From the NCBI RefSeq assembly GCF_028736215.1, contig NZ_CP117883.1:62001-126000 (forward strand): DNA of 64,000 bases, written 5' to 3'. The notes below the pieces were generated by a model. It did not search any database, was not told where the DNA came from, and saw nothing but the letters and a program-made list of their open reading frames with translations. The translations under genes and the position numbers were made by a program. The stretch is from Mucilaginibacter sp. KACC 22773 (GTDB lineage: Bacteria; Bacteroidota; Bacteroidia; Sphingobacteriales; Sphingobacteriaceae). Positions 1 to 9,273 of this stretch are shown here, piece after piece (positions within the stretch are counted from its first letter, which is position 1; each line of letters opens with the position of its first letter).

Positions 1-3000
1 GCATCTATAGATGCTGGGATAGCCGCAATTCAAAAACTGGGAGAGCAAAACGGGTTTGACGTAGATACCACCAAAAACTCCGCGATGTTTAATGACACAA
101 CCCTTCAAAAATACGCTACAGTTATATTTCTGAGCACCACCGGCGATGTGCTCGATTATCGCCAGGAAGCTGCTTTTGAACGCTATATCCAGGCAGGCGG
201 CGGCTACGTAGGCATACATGCCGCGGCCGATACAGAGTATGATTGGGGATGGTATGGCCGCCTCATGGGGGATTGGTTTTATGACCACCCCGGTATTCAC
301 GATAAAAACCCTAACGTACAGCCCGGTACCTACAACGTGGTTGATGCCGATAACGACGCCACCAGGCACCTGCCCAAAGTTTGGAAACGTACAGATGAGT
401 TTTACAGCTTCAAAAAGGCATTGGCAGCTGATGTGCATGTTTTAATTACCCTTGACGAAAGCACCTACAAAGGTGGTAAACGCATGGGGCTGCACCCTGC
501 TACCTGGTATCATGATTTTGACGGAGGCCGCGCTTTTTATACCGCCATGGGCCATACCGAAGAAACCTATAAGGACGATAATTACCTTAAAATGCTGACA
601 GCCGGCATTGAATATGCCATTGGCGGAAATAAAGAACTGGACTATTCCAAAGCTAAAACCCAAACACCGCCCGAAGAGGACAGGTTTATGAAAACTCAGC
701 TTTCGACCGGTGAATTTTTTGAGCCAACCGAAATGACCGTACTACCCAACCTGGATATCCTGGTGATACAGCGCCGGGGCGAGATCATGCGGTATGATCA
801 CGCTACCCAAAAAGTAAAACAGGTAGGCTTTTTTGATGTATACTGGAAAACCTTGCATACCCCAGGTACCAATGCCGAAGAAGGCATGCTTGGCCTGGCC
901 AAAGACCCCGATTTTGCCAATAACAACTGGGTGTACATTTACTACAGCCCGGCCGATAGTTCGGTTAACCGCTTGTCGCGTTTTACGTTTAAGAACGATA
1001 CGCTGGATAAAAAGACGGAGAAAGTGATATTGGAAGTAAAAGCCCAGCGCGAAATTTGCTGTCATACCGGTGGTTCAATAGCCTTTGGGCCGGGGCCTGA
1101 TAAAATCCTGTTCTTCTCGGCAGGTGATAACTCAACCCCTTTTGATGAAAAAGGACAAAAATATGTGACCAGCGGATATGCGCCTTTGGATGACAGGCCT
1201 GGTCACCTGCAATTTGATGCCCGCCGGTCGGCAGGGAATACCAACGATTTACGCGGTAAAATTATGCGTATCAAAATTAAGGACGATGGTACTTACGATA
1301 TCCCCGAAGGCAACCTTTTCCCTAAAGGTACGCCAAAAACCCGCCCCGAAATTTATGTAATGGGCGACAGGAACCCCTACAGGATCTCTGTCGATCAAAA
1401 AAACGGTAATTTATATTGGGGCGAAGTTGGCCCGGATGCGCATAACGATAGCTTGGACACCCGCGGTCCAATGGGATATGACGAAATAAACCAGGCACGC
1501 CACGCGGGTAATTTTGGCTGGCCATACTTTGTGGGCGATAACAAACCATATCATATTTATGATTACGCCACAGGCAAATCGGGTCCGCTATTTGACCCTA
1601 AGCACCCGGTAAATAATTCACGTAACAATACAGGGTTAACCGATTTGCCACCGGCTCAGCCGGCATTTATATGGTACCCTTATGGTGCATCGGCCGATTT
1701 TCCGCAGGTCGGCACGGGTGGCCGTAACGCCATGGCAGGCCCGGTTTATTATACCGATATGTTCCCGGCAGAAACCCGTTTGCCCGATTATTATAACGGA
1801 AAGTTTTTGGCTTATGAATGGATGCGCGGCTGGATAAAAGCCGTAAGCCTTACTCCTGAAGGTGATTTTGATAAAATGGAGCCATTTTTCCCGGGCCTTA
1901 AATCAAACTCGATGATTGATATGGAAGTTGGCCCCGATGGCAGGCTGTATGGCCTGGAATATGGCAGCGGTTGGTTTACGCATAACCCCGATGCGGGTTT
2001 ATTCCGGATAGATTATATTAAAGGGAACAGGCCACCGGTAATAAGCAGTGTAAAGGTTGATAAAACAACAGGTTTGTTGCCTTTCACTGTAAAGCTAACA
2101 GCCCAGGCCAAGGATCCCGAAGGAGATAAAATAACTTATACCTGGAAAATGGGCGACGGTACCACCAAAGAAACCGATGCCCCGCAACTAAGCTATACTT
2201 ATACCAAGGCCGGGGATTATAAAATAAGTGTTGAAGCCAAAGATGCAGAAGGCGCGGCAAGTAAAGGTAGCCCGGTTAATGTTTATGCAGGTAACGAGCA
2301 GCCCGTTGTTTCGGTGAAGCTCACCAGTGGCAATAAATCATTCTATTTGCCGGGTGTTCCGCTTAGCTATGCGGTTACCGTTACCGATGGCGCGGCAACC
2401 AGTAAGGTTGATGCAAAACGTATTATAGTTAACGTTGATTATATTGATGGCTATAAAAAGCCTGTTGAAGCATCCCAATTGGAGCAAACAGCGCCCGAAA
2501 ATGCCGGCAAAACGCTTATGCTGAGCATGGATTGTAAAAGCTGTCATAAAGAGGTTGGCAAATCAATAGGCCCTGCGTTTATTGATGTAAGCAACAAGTA
2601 CCAGAAAGATCCTGATGCCATGAATAAGCTAAGCCAGAAGGTTATTAAAGGCGGCGCGGGCGTATGGGGCGAAACGGCCATGTCGGCCCACCCAAGCATC
2701 AAAAAGGGCGATCTGGAGCAGATTATTGGTTGGGTAATGTCGTTAGGAAAAGATAGTCAAAAGAAATCCTTGCCGCCAACGGGCACTATCATGCCAGATC
2801 CGGGCAAAACGCCATCGGCCACTTTGGTATTAACAGCTAAGTATACCGACGATGGCACCGATGCTATTAAAGCCTTAACAGGTACGGGCATAGCTACATT
2901 AAATAGCAGTAACTACCTGTTCACGGGTGCCGAAAAGACAAACGGCTTCACCGGGTTTAAGTACAACGGCATGAATTTGATGATCATTCCGCCAGGTGAA

Positions 3001-3303
3001 GGTTGGTTTGAGGTTGACGATATTGATCTTACCGGTGTAAAATCAGTAAACCTCACTACATTCTGGCAGGCTGCACCAACATACGGTTTCAATTTTGAAC
3101 TTCATGCCGATGCGCCGGATGGTAAACTTATTGGCAAAGGCGGCATGCCAACGCCGGCAAAAGACCAAAAAGGAGGCATGGCGCATGTAGCGGTTACCCC
3201 GGTTACTGATGGTAAAATGCATAAGCTGTTCTTTATTTATAAACCGGTAAAACCGGGCTCATTAACGGCCGGTGTTACGGGCTTAATATTTAGCGCGAAA
3301 TAA
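1..3303 (+). CDS. ThuA / sugar dehydrogenase / PKD / cytochrome c fusion protein (5' end outside window)
   Basis: The frame is open from base 1, so the gene starts upstream; the ATG at 85 is internal. Order of domains seen: a ThuA-like (glutamine amidotransferase-like) domain over the first ~210 visible residues (GGGYVGIHAAADTEYDWGWY), a PQQ-type glucose/sorbosone dehydrogenase beta-propeller (~240-680, with CCHTGGS and GDRNPYRISVD), a PKD domain (~685-765), a class I cytochrome c domain with one heme site CKSCH encoded near 2530-2545, and a C-terminal carbohydrate-binding-like beta domain. Such multidomain proteins are common in Bacteroidota and are thought to be exported oxidoreductases acting on sugars or sugar alcohols, with the fused heme domain as electron acceptor. 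The substrate is unknown. A strong hairpin follows at 3337-3380. Confidence in the architecture is high, in the substrate low. Confidence 0.88.
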   Translation, partial: ASIDAGIAAIQKLGEQNGFDVDTTKNSAMFNDTTLQKYATVIFLSTTGDVLDYRQEAAFERYIQAGGGYVGIHAAADTEYDWGWYGRLMGDWFYDHPGIHDKNPNVQPGTYNVVDADNDATRHLPKVWKRTDEFYSFKKALAADVHVLITLDESTYKGGKRMGLHPATWYHDFDGGRAFYTAMGHTEETYKDDNYLKMLTAGIEYAIGGNKELDYSKAKTQTPPEEDRFMKTQLSTGEFFEPTEMTVLPNLDILVIQRRGEIMRYDHATQKVKQVGFFDVYWKTLHTPGTNAEEGMLGLAKDPDFANNNWVYIYYSPADSSVNRLSRFTFKNDTLDKKTEKVILEVKAQREICCHTGGSIAFGPGPDKILFFSAGDNSTPFDEKGQKYVTSGYAPLDDRPGHLQFDARRSAGNTNDLRGKIMRIKIKDDGTYDIPEGNLFPKGTPKTRPEIYVMGDRNPYRISVDQKNGNLYWGEVGPDAHNDSLDTRGPMGYDEINQARHAGNFGWPYFVGDNKPYHIYDYATGKSGPLFDPKHPVNNSRNNTGLTDLPPAQPAFIWYPYGASADFPQVGTGGRNAMAGPVYYTDMFPAETRLPDYYNGKFLAYEWMRGWIKAVSLTPEGDFDKMEPFFPGLKSNSMIDMEVGPDGRLYGLEYGSGWFTHNPDAGLFRIDYIKGNRPPVISSVKVDKTTGLLPFTVKLTAQAKDPEGDKITYTWKMGDGTTKETDAPQLSYTYTKAGDYKISVEAKDAEGAASKGSPVNVYAGNEQPVVSVKLTSGNKSFYLPGVPLSYAVTVTDGAATSKVDAKRIIVNVDYIDGYKKPVEASQLEQTAPENAGKTLMLSMDCKSCHKEVGKSIGPAFIDVSNKYQKDPDAMNKLSQKVIKGGAGVWGETAMSAHPSIKKGDLEQIIGWVMSLGKDSQKKSLPPTGTIMPDPGKTPSATLVLTAKYTDDGTDAIKALTGTGIATLNSSNYLFTGAEKTNGFTGFKYNGMNLMIIPPGEGWFEVDDIDLTGVKSVNLTTFWQAAPTYGFNFELHADAPDGKLIGKGGMPTPAKDQKGGMAHVAVTPVTDGKMHKLFFIYKPVKPGSLTAGVTGLIFSAK

Positions 3304-3336
3304 CAGCTACGCTGCCAGCCTTTGACAGCGGCTGAA

Positions 3337-3380
3337 AAACAAGAAATCCCGGTAGGTAAACTTGCCGGGATTTCTTGTTT
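3337..3380. terminator. Rho-independent-type hairpin after the dehydrogenase gene
   Basis: A 16-bp perfect inverted repeat, AAACAAGAAATCCCGG (3337-3352) and its complement (3365-3380), with a 12-base loop, lies 34 bases after the stop codon at 3303. The stem has T-rich and A-rich ends on both sides, so it could end transcription from either direction. Confidence 0.75.
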
Positions 3381-3426
3381 TGTTGCTGTCGGAGACACAG
3401 AATCGCTTTTAAAATTATGAACAAAC

Positions 3427-3579
3427 AGGAGGCACCTACGGAGCCAAAAACAAGATAGATTTTCACTATAAACACGTAACTCCGCTGGAGTTAGAAATGG
3501 TTGGTATATTATTGACTCCGTAGGAGTCACGTGTTTATAGCACAAGGAAACCTAAAAGTAGGCTCCGTAGGTGCCTCCT
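3427..3579. repeat. Nested inverted-repeat element (about 153 bp)
   Basis: Outer arms AGGAGGCACCTACGGAGCC (3427-3445) and its exact complement (3561-3579) enclose a second pair, CTATAAACACGT (3466-3477) and ACGTGTTTATAG (3529-3540). Inside lie two small palindromes, AACTCCGCTGGAGTT (3478-3492) and GACTCCGTAGGAGTC (3514-3528). All four share a CTCCGNNGGAG-like core. No credible gene spans it. It looks like a structured, probably dispersed, extragenic element in the 313-bp gap between two convergent genes. Confidence 0.75.
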
Positions 3580-3616
3580 CTTTAAAAACGATTGCCTGCT
3601 ATCGGAGGAGAAAAGC

Positions 3617-3826
3617 TCATCGTTCCGATAAGTGTTTTTGACTAAATTCTTCCAGCGTAATGCTTTTTCCAGCCTCGTATTGTTGCATTCCGCGGTGGAT
3701 ACTTTCTGAAACATGGGGAGGGAATGTAACAGTGCTTGATTCAAACTGTACCTTCAACGCTTTCAATACAGCTTTAACTGTTTTCAGTTGCTCTGGACTT
3801 TCAGGATGTATAAGAATGCTTTCCAT
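3617..3826 (-). CDS. DUF2683-like small protein, possible orphan antitoxin
   Basis: This 69-residue protein starts MESILIHPESPEQLKTVKAV and has the layout of the DUF2683 group of Bacteroidota: a short beta strand, then an alpha-helical segment rich in Lys/Leu (VLKALKVQFE), and a charged C terminus. Members often sit in front of RelE/ParE-type toxin genes and are annotated as antitoxin-like. No toxin gene follows here: downstream on the same strand there is only the nested inverted-repeat element and the terminator. It lies 55 bases from the 3' end of the hybrid sensor gene, on the same strand. The family call is from memory of the sequence pattern; the antitoxin role is inference. Confidence 0.6.
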   Translation of the reverse strand: MESILIHPESPEQLKTVKAVLKALKVQFESSTVTFPPHVSESIHRGMQQYEAGKSITLEEFSQKHLSER

Positions 3827-3881
3827 ATAAACAAATATATCAATATCAACCTTTTACCCGAAATCCAAATCCATTTTCAAC

Positions 3882-6647
3882 TTACAATGCCTGTTTCCTT
3901 TTAAACTCGCTCGGGGTACAATTGTACTGCGCCTTAAATACGGTTGAAAAATAATTGGGGCTGGCAAAGCCTACCATGTAGGTAATCTCGGAGATGGAAT
4001 AGCCTTCGTGGGTGAGCAGGTACCTGGCCTTTTTCAGCCTTCGGGTTAAAATATAGTCGGTAATGCTGCAGCCTAACAGCGCTTTTACTTTACGGTATAA
4101 CTGTACCCGCGATATGCCGATTGTTTTGCAGATATCATCTACATTAAAGTTTTCGTTGGCCAGGTTTTGCTCAACAATACCTGCAAAATCGTTAAGGAAT
4201 TTTTTATCGAGCGATTTTGATGCAGGTATTTTGCCGTGGCTTACGTCGCTTGTAAAATGTTCTTTAAGTATTACCCTGTTTTTGATGAGGTTTTTTACCG
4301 TTGCCAGCAACTGGTCATAATTAAAAGGCTTCACCATATAAACATCGGCCATGCTGCCAATGCCATCAATTTGATGCTCAATACTGGCCTGCGCGGTAAG
4401 TAAAATAACCGGGATGTGCGATGTGCGGATATCTGTTTTAAGATTTTCGGTAATTGCTTTGCCCGACATACCCGGCAGTACTACATCTGATATAATAAGG
4501 TCGGGCACTTTTTCAAATGCTTCAGTCAAACCCTGTACGCCGTTATCTGCTGTAAAAACCTCATAATCGATGCCCAGTTTATCGGAAAGGTAGGTCAGCA
4601 AATCGGCATTATCCTCAATTATAAGAATGGATTGCTCCTTAGGGCTGCTAAGAGGGGGGGTATCGGTTTTTATTTCACCTTGTTCAAGATCGGTGGTATA
4701 AATGCGCGAGCGCTCATCAATAGCAGCGGTATTAACAACCTTGCCCGGCTGGTCGGTACTGTAATTGTAAGGGTTGCCCAGTGGCAGTGTAATGGTAAAA
4801 ATAGTTCCCTGCCATTTTTTGCTACTTACTTTAATATTGCCATGATGTAGCAAAACAATCTCTTTAGATAAGGAAAGCCCCAGGCCCGAACCTTTGGCAT
4901 TGCCGTTATCTGCCTGGTAAAATTGGTCAAAAACGTGCTCGGCTTCTCCAGGCTCCATGCCTATGCCGTTGTCTTGGATGGCTATTTCAACATTTTCGAT
5001 ATTTTGTGTCAATGTTACCTGGATGCGGCCATTGTCTTTAGTAAACTTAAGGGCATTAGATAGCAGGTTAAAGAAAACTTTATCCAGCATGTTGGCATCA
5101 AACCATGCCGTTATTTTTTTTTCTGCCGAAGTTAAGCTCAGGCTGATGTTCCGTTTGCGGGCATTGTGCTGAAAGCTATCCATAATATCGGTAACAAAAG
5201 TTACCAGGTTACCGGGCGCAGCATTAATTTGTTGTTTGTCGTATTCAATTTTGCGATAATCTATGAGCTGGTTAACCAACCTTAGCAGCCTGAACGTATT
5301 TTTATGGATTAGTTTTAAGTTTTTGCCTGCTATAATATTGAGTTTCCCGTTTTTCATCATATCCTCAACCGGCGACAGGATGAGGGTTAATGGGGTGCGA
5401 AACTCGTGCGAGATATTGGTAAAAAAGTTAAGTTTGGCTTCGGTAGCAACCTCGGCCCGGGCCGACATTTCCATCAGCTGGTTGCGCTGCAGCAAAATTT
5501 CGTTGTTTTTTACTTCAAGGCTTTTATTAATCTTTCGGTTCTCCATCAGCCAGTAAAACGCAAGCCCTCCAAAAATAATAGCCAGCACCAGGGTTATTAC
5601 TATAATATTTAAAACTAACTCCTGGCTATTGTAAACCTGTCGCTGCTCTTTCAGTAACGATTGTTGCCGTTCAATATCCTTTTGCTGGCTGTTAATTTTG
5701 TTCCACTGCATTTTCATAAGCTGCACATTGGTTGAATCGATAACCAGCGATTGCAGGATGGTTTCTTTGGCAAAAGCTTCTTTATTCAGGATCCTGAATG
5801 CGGTGGTAATGGCCTCTTTGCCGCCGGTGGGGTATACCAAACTGGCATCAATAGTTCTTGATGCCACCATTTGCAGGCCTCCGCCGGCGCCGGGCATAGC
5901 GTCGACCCCTAATACTTTAACGTGATGGTTTAAATGCAGGTTGTTTAGCACCTCCCTGGATGCGCCTGCCATTACATCGTTATGGGCAAACAGGGCATCG
6001 GCATTTTTTAAATCAGGCTGCACCTGGTAAAGTTGTTTTTGAGCATGGTCCTTTAGCCAATCGCCATATACCTGGGCTTTAATATGTATGTTATTAAATT
6101 TAGCCAACGCATCGCTAAAGCCCCTGTGCCTTTCAATTGCGGGCGAAGAACCGGGGAGGCCCATCACCTCTACAATGTTGCCGGTGCCCTTTAAATTACT
6201 GCCAACGTATTCGCCCGCCATTTTACCAATCTGGTAATTATCGGCACCCACATAGGCTGTGTAAAGGTCTGATGATGTTTTGCGGTCAATTACAATTACC
6301 GGGATGCCTTTATTATAGGTTTGCTCAACTATACCGGTTAAAGGTTGTGCTTCGTTTGGCGATATGATGAGCAAATCGATGCCTTCATTCAGCATTTGCT
6401 TCACCTGTTCAATTTGTTTTTTGCTGCTGTTATCGGCATCGGCATAAATAAAACGGGCATCGGGATGTAATGAGAGCTCCATTTTCATTTCGTCCAGCAT
6501 ATTGCGCCGCCACAAGTCAGAGCCTACACATTGCGAAAAGCCTATTGTATACTGTGATGTCTTGTCGGCTTTTTTACAGCCGGTAAGCACCATTAGTATA
6601 CATATGGGTGGCAACAACAGGTTGCGCAATTGATGAAGCAAAGCCAT
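3882..6647 (-). CDS. Hybrid two-component sensor-regulator with sugar-binding periplasmic domain (fructan locus regulator)
   Basis: A single 921-residue protein joins all parts of a two-component system. Residues ~1-24 are a signal with lipobox-like LTGC; ~30-315 form a LacI/Peripla_BP_4 sugar-binding domain (IGFSQCVGSDLWRRNM, LLIISPNEA, VIVIDRKT); ~345-367 is a membrane helix; a histidine kinase follows with H-box NISHEFRTPL (His414), N-box NLLSNALKF and G-boxes GIGMEPGE and GSGLGLSL; then a receiver domain (ILIIEDNADLLTYL, ISDVVLPGMSG); and a C-terminal AraC-type helix-turn-helix. Bacteroides thetaiotaomicron BT1754 has this same design, binds fructose in its periplasmic domain and controls the fructan locus. 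This gene is divergent from fructose-uptake, fructokinase, SusCD and GH32 genes, so the same role is very likely. The lipobox together with a membrane helix is a small oddity. Confidence 0.93.
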   Translation of the reverse strand: MALLHQLRNLLLPPICILMVLTGCKKADKTSQYTIGFSQCVGSDLWRRNMLDEMKMELSLHPDARFIYADADNSSKKQIEQVKQMLNEGIDLLIISPNEAQPLTGIVEQTYNKGIPVIVIDRKTSSDLYTAYVGADNYQIGKMAGEYVGSNLKGTGNIVEVMGLPGSSPAIERHRGFSDALAKFNNIHIKAQVYGDWLKDHAQKQLYQVQPDLKNADALFAHNDVMAGASREVLNNLHLNHHVKVLGVDAMPGAGGGLQMVASRTIDASLVYPTGGKEAITTAFRILNKEAFAKETILQSLVIDSTNVQLMKMQWNKINSQQKDIERQQSLLKEQRQVYNSQELVLNIIVITLVLAIIFGGLAFYWLMENRKINKSLEVKNNEILLQRNQLMEMSARAEVATEAKLNFFTNISHEFRTPLTLILSPVEDMMKNGKLNIIAGKNLKLIHKNTFRLLRLVNQLIDYRKIEYDKQQINAAPGNLVTFVTDIMDSFQHNARKRNISLSLTSAEKKITAWFDANMLDKVFFNLLSNALKFTKDNGRIQVTLTQNIENVEIAIQDNGIGMEPGEAEHVFDQFYQADNGNAKGSGLGLSLSKEIVLLHHGNIKVSSKKWQGTIFTITLPLGNPYNYSTDQPGKVVNTAAIDERSRIYTTDLEQGEIKTDTPPLSSPKEQSILIIEDNADLLTYLSDKLGIDYEVFTADNGVQGLTEAFEKVPDLIISDVVLPGMSGKAITENLKTDIRTSHIPVILLTAQASIEHQIDGIGSMADVYMVKPFNYDQLLATVKNLIKNRVILKEHFTSDVSHGKIPASKSLDKKFLNDFAGIVEQNLANENFNVDDICKTIGISRVQLYRKVKALLGCSITDYILTRRLKKARYLLTHEGYSISEITYMVGFASPNYFSTVFKAQYNCTPSEFKRKQAL

Positions 6648-6990
6648 TAAAAAATATTAAGTAAACGTTTAAGCACGGTTTTATTGGTTAATACAATTCT
6701 TTTTGGGGAGGATGTATACAAAAGTATCGATAAATGTTTTTACAATACAAATAACAACCTCCGCCCGCAGGCCGCTCGTTGTATCATAATGTATCAAAAC
6801 TGGAAATACCGTGTATCAAAATCAAACATCCGGATGGTATAGGATTAAAGATAAATTTTATTGTACTGATAATCAAATAATTAACCCGTTTTTAATTTTT
6901 GTACTGTTTTGGAATAAAATCGATAACTGCCGCTTTGCATATCGCCCTACTTTGCAACCGTAAATCCAATTAACACCTTTTATAATTATT
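6648..6990. promoter_or_regulatory. Divergent regulatory region of the fructan locus
   Basis: This 343-bp gap separates the start codons of the hybrid regulator (minus strand) and the sugar importer (plus strand), so it must hold both promoters and presumably the binding site of the AraC-type domain. It is AT-rich. A possible -7 element (CTACTTTGC, 6947-6955) lies about 35 bases before the importer ATG, but no well-spaced TTTG box accompanies it. I cannot define the operator from one sequence. Confidence 0.45.
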
Positions 6991-8316
6991 ATGAGAAAAC
7001 ATTCCGTCCTGGCCTGGTCCATGGTCGTGGCCCTTGGTGGCTTCCTTTTCGGGTTTGATACCGCTGTGATATCGGGCGCCGAAAAATCTATCCAGCAATT
7101 CTGGCACCTGTCTGTCATGGAGCATGGGCTTACTATATCTATCGCGCTTATCGGCACTGTCATTGGTTCATTGTTCGGTGCAAGACCATCAGATATCTTC
7201 GGAAGAAAAAATACTTTATACTTTGTAGCTGCAGCTTACCTGCTATCATCAATAGGTACAGCGATGGCCGATAACTGGTACCTGTTTTTAGTGTTCAGGC
7301 TATTAGGCGGCCTGGGTGTAGGCATATCATCCGTAACGGCCCCTATTTATATTTCAGAAGTTTCGCCTGCCGACAGACGGGGTCGTTTGGTTGGTTTGTT
7401 CCAGTTCAATGTGGTACTGGGCATCCTCATCTCGTATCTGTCCAACTACCTCATTAGCCAGGGCGGCGAGGCTTCATGGCGTTGGATGCTGGGCGTGCAG
7501 GCCTTCCCTTCTGCTTTGTTTTTAGCGCTCATTTATTTTATACCCGAAAGCCCCCGCTGGCTCATCCTCAAAAAAGGCGAAACAGGCAGGGCGCTTGAAA
7601 TATTGCGTGTAATCAATCCGCTCAATTGCGAACAGGAGCTGGCTGCTATCAAAAACTCTACCCTTCATGATACCGTTTCAAGCGGCAACCTTTTCTCGGG
7701 CCAATATAAAACACCGGTAATATTAGCGGTGCTCTTCGCTTTTTTTAATCAGGTATCGGGCATCAATGCTATTATATACTACGCGCCCCGCATATTTGAA
7801 ATGGCCGGGCTTGGCGCGCACTCTTCGCTGCTATCCACAGTTGGTATAGGGCTAATCAATTTCATATTCACCTTGTTGGGTATTAATATTATTGATAAGG
7901 TAGGGCGCCGTACGTTAATGCTGGTTGGCTCAATCGGGTTAATCGCGTCGCTGTTCATGGTGGCGTTCACGTTTTACTCGGGCCACATGAGCGGGTTTGC
8001 AATCCCGGTTTATATGATGATGTTCATCGCTTTCTTCGCTTTTTCGCAGGGGGCGGTTATCTGGGTTTTTATATCCGAAATTTTTCCCAACCAGGTACGT
8101 GCCAAAGGGCAAACATTGGGCAGCTCAACACACTGGGTTATGGCCGCTATAATAGCTTTTTGTTTCCCCTACCTGGCCGAGTCGTTAGGCGGCGCGGTTA
8201 CATTCTCTTTTTTCTGCGTGATGATGGTATGCCAGCTCATCTTCGTCTGGAAGTTTATGCCCGAAACCAAAGGCCGCTCATTGGAGCAGATAGAAACTAA
8301 CATGGTAATGCATTAA
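6991..8316 (+). CDS. MFS sugar porter, probable fructose importer
   Basis: A 441-residue polytopic membrane protein with about 12 hydrophobic helices and the sugar-porter signatures: GFDTAVISGAEKSIQQ in helix 1, the R-x-GRR-type loop (DIFGRKNTLYF and DKVGRRTLML), PESPRWLILKKG in the central loop and PETKGRSLEQIE at the C-terminal end. The sugar porter family moves monosaccharides across the inner membrane, usually with a proton. It is the first gene of the fructan operon, 8 bases ahead of the fructokinase, and matches the position and type of the inner-membrane fructose permease of the B. thetaiotaomicron fructan locus (BT1758). Fructose as substrate is inferred from the context. Confidence 0.9.
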   Translation: MRKHSVLAWSMVVALGGFLFGFDTAVISGAEKSIQQFWHLSVMEHGLTISIALIGTVIGSLFGARPSDIFGRKNTLYFVAAAYLLSSIGTAMADNWYLFLVFRLLGGLGVGISSVTAPIYISEVSPADRRGRLVGLFQFNVVLGILISYLSNYLISQGGEASWRWMLGVQAFPSALFLALIYFIPESPRWLILKKGETGRALEILRVINPLNCEQELAAIKNSTLHDTVSSGNLFSGQYKTPVILAVLFAFFNQVSGINAIIYYAPRIFEMAGLGAHSSLLSTVGIGLINFIFTLLGINIIDKVGRRTLMLVGSIGLIASLFMVAFTFYSGHMSGFAIPVYMMMFIAFFAFSQGAVIWVFISEIFPNQVRAKGQTLGSSTHWVMAAIIAFCFPYLAESLGGAVTFSFFCVMMVCQLIFVWKFMPETKGRSLEQIETNMVMH

Positions 8317-8324
8317 TAATTGAA

Positions 8325-9239
8325 ATGACGATGACCCCGCAAACCAACATAACAACCCCGGCCATTTGCTATGGCGAAATCCTTTGGGATGTATTGCCCG
8401 ATGGCCCGCAGCCCGGCGGCGCATTGCTTAACGTGGCTTATCACTTAAATAAACTGGGTGTACCCACCAGCCTGGTAAGCAAAATAGGCAACGATGCCAA
8501 CGGCCACAAGCTGGAAAACTTGATGGACGGCTGGGGAATACCAAAACATTTACTGCAAACCGATATGGAGCACCCAACCAGCCAGGTAATTGCCAAAATG
8601 AACAATGGCAACGAGGTATCATACGAGATTGTTTTCCCCGTGGCCTGGGATTTTATAAGCGATAGCGCGCATGTCATCAGCCAGTTGCAGCCATCAACCT
8701 ACTTGGTATACGGCAGCCTGGCATCGCGTAACAGCGTATCGCGCAATACCCTGTTTGAATTGTTGGCCAGCGATGCTATTAAAGTATTTGATATTAACCT
8801 GCGCCCGCCTTTTTTCAGCCGCGATTTGCTGGAAGAGCTTTTGCGCAAAGCAGATATTGTAAAATTTAACCAGGCCGAACTGGAAATGGTGCAGGGCCTT
8901 TTCAGGGGATCGTTCGGCAAAGAATCGGAACAGATCAGGTTTATACAAGACCATTTTAACATCCCCGAGATTGTAGTTACCAAGGGGGAGTTTGGGGCAT
9001 CGTACTACAAGCAGGATAAGGCATACCATGTTGCCGGCCGCGAAGTAAAAGTTACAGACACCATTGGCAGCGGCGATTCTTTTTTGGCCGCGTTTATTGC
9101 CAACCATTATAACGGCGTACCGCCGGAAACCTTATTAAAAAACGCAATAGCGATGGGTGGCTTTATTGCAACAAAGAAAGGAGGTTGTCCCGATTATAAA
9201 ATAACAGATTATCAAGACTTTAAAAGCCAATTATTTTAA
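8325..9239 (+). CDS. PfkB-family carbohydrate kinase, probable fructokinase
   Basis: A 304-residue ribokinase-fold kinase. The N-terminal sugar-binding signature is seen in GEILWDVLPDGPQPGGAL followed by NVAYHL, and the PfkB signature with the catalytic base and anion hole is DTIGSGDSFLAAF near residue 250. Length is normal for the family. It follows the importer by 8 bases and precedes the SusC gene by 34, so it is in the same operon. It should phosphorylate imported fructose with ATP and feed glycolysis, as BT1757 does. ATG codons at 8325 and 8331 are both possible starts. Fructose specificity rests on context; other members act on ribose or 2-keto-3-deoxygluconate. Confidence 0.9.
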   Translation: MTMTPQTNITTPAICYGEILWDVLPDGPQPGGALLNVAYHLNKLGVPTSLVSKIGNDANGHKLENLMDGWGIPKHLLQTDMEHPTSQVIAKMNNGNEVSYEIVFPVAWDFISDSAHVISQLQPSTYLVYGSLASRNSVSRNTLFELLASDAIKVFDINLRPPFFSRDLLEELLRKADIVKFNQAELEMVQGLFRGSFGKESEQIRFIQDHFNIPEIVVTKGEFGASYYKQDKAYHVAGREVKVTDTIGSGDSFLAAFIANHYNGVPPETLLKNAIAMGGFIATKKGGCPDYKITDYQDFKSQLF

Positions 9240-9273
9240 ATAAACCATACCTAATAAACTTAATTAAAAACCA

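Noticed and set aside
3237..3545. Minus-strand frames across the terminator and inverted-repeat region at 3237-3545
   Set aside because: They translate hairpin DNA and the antisense of the dehydrogenase 3' end; no start context or family match.
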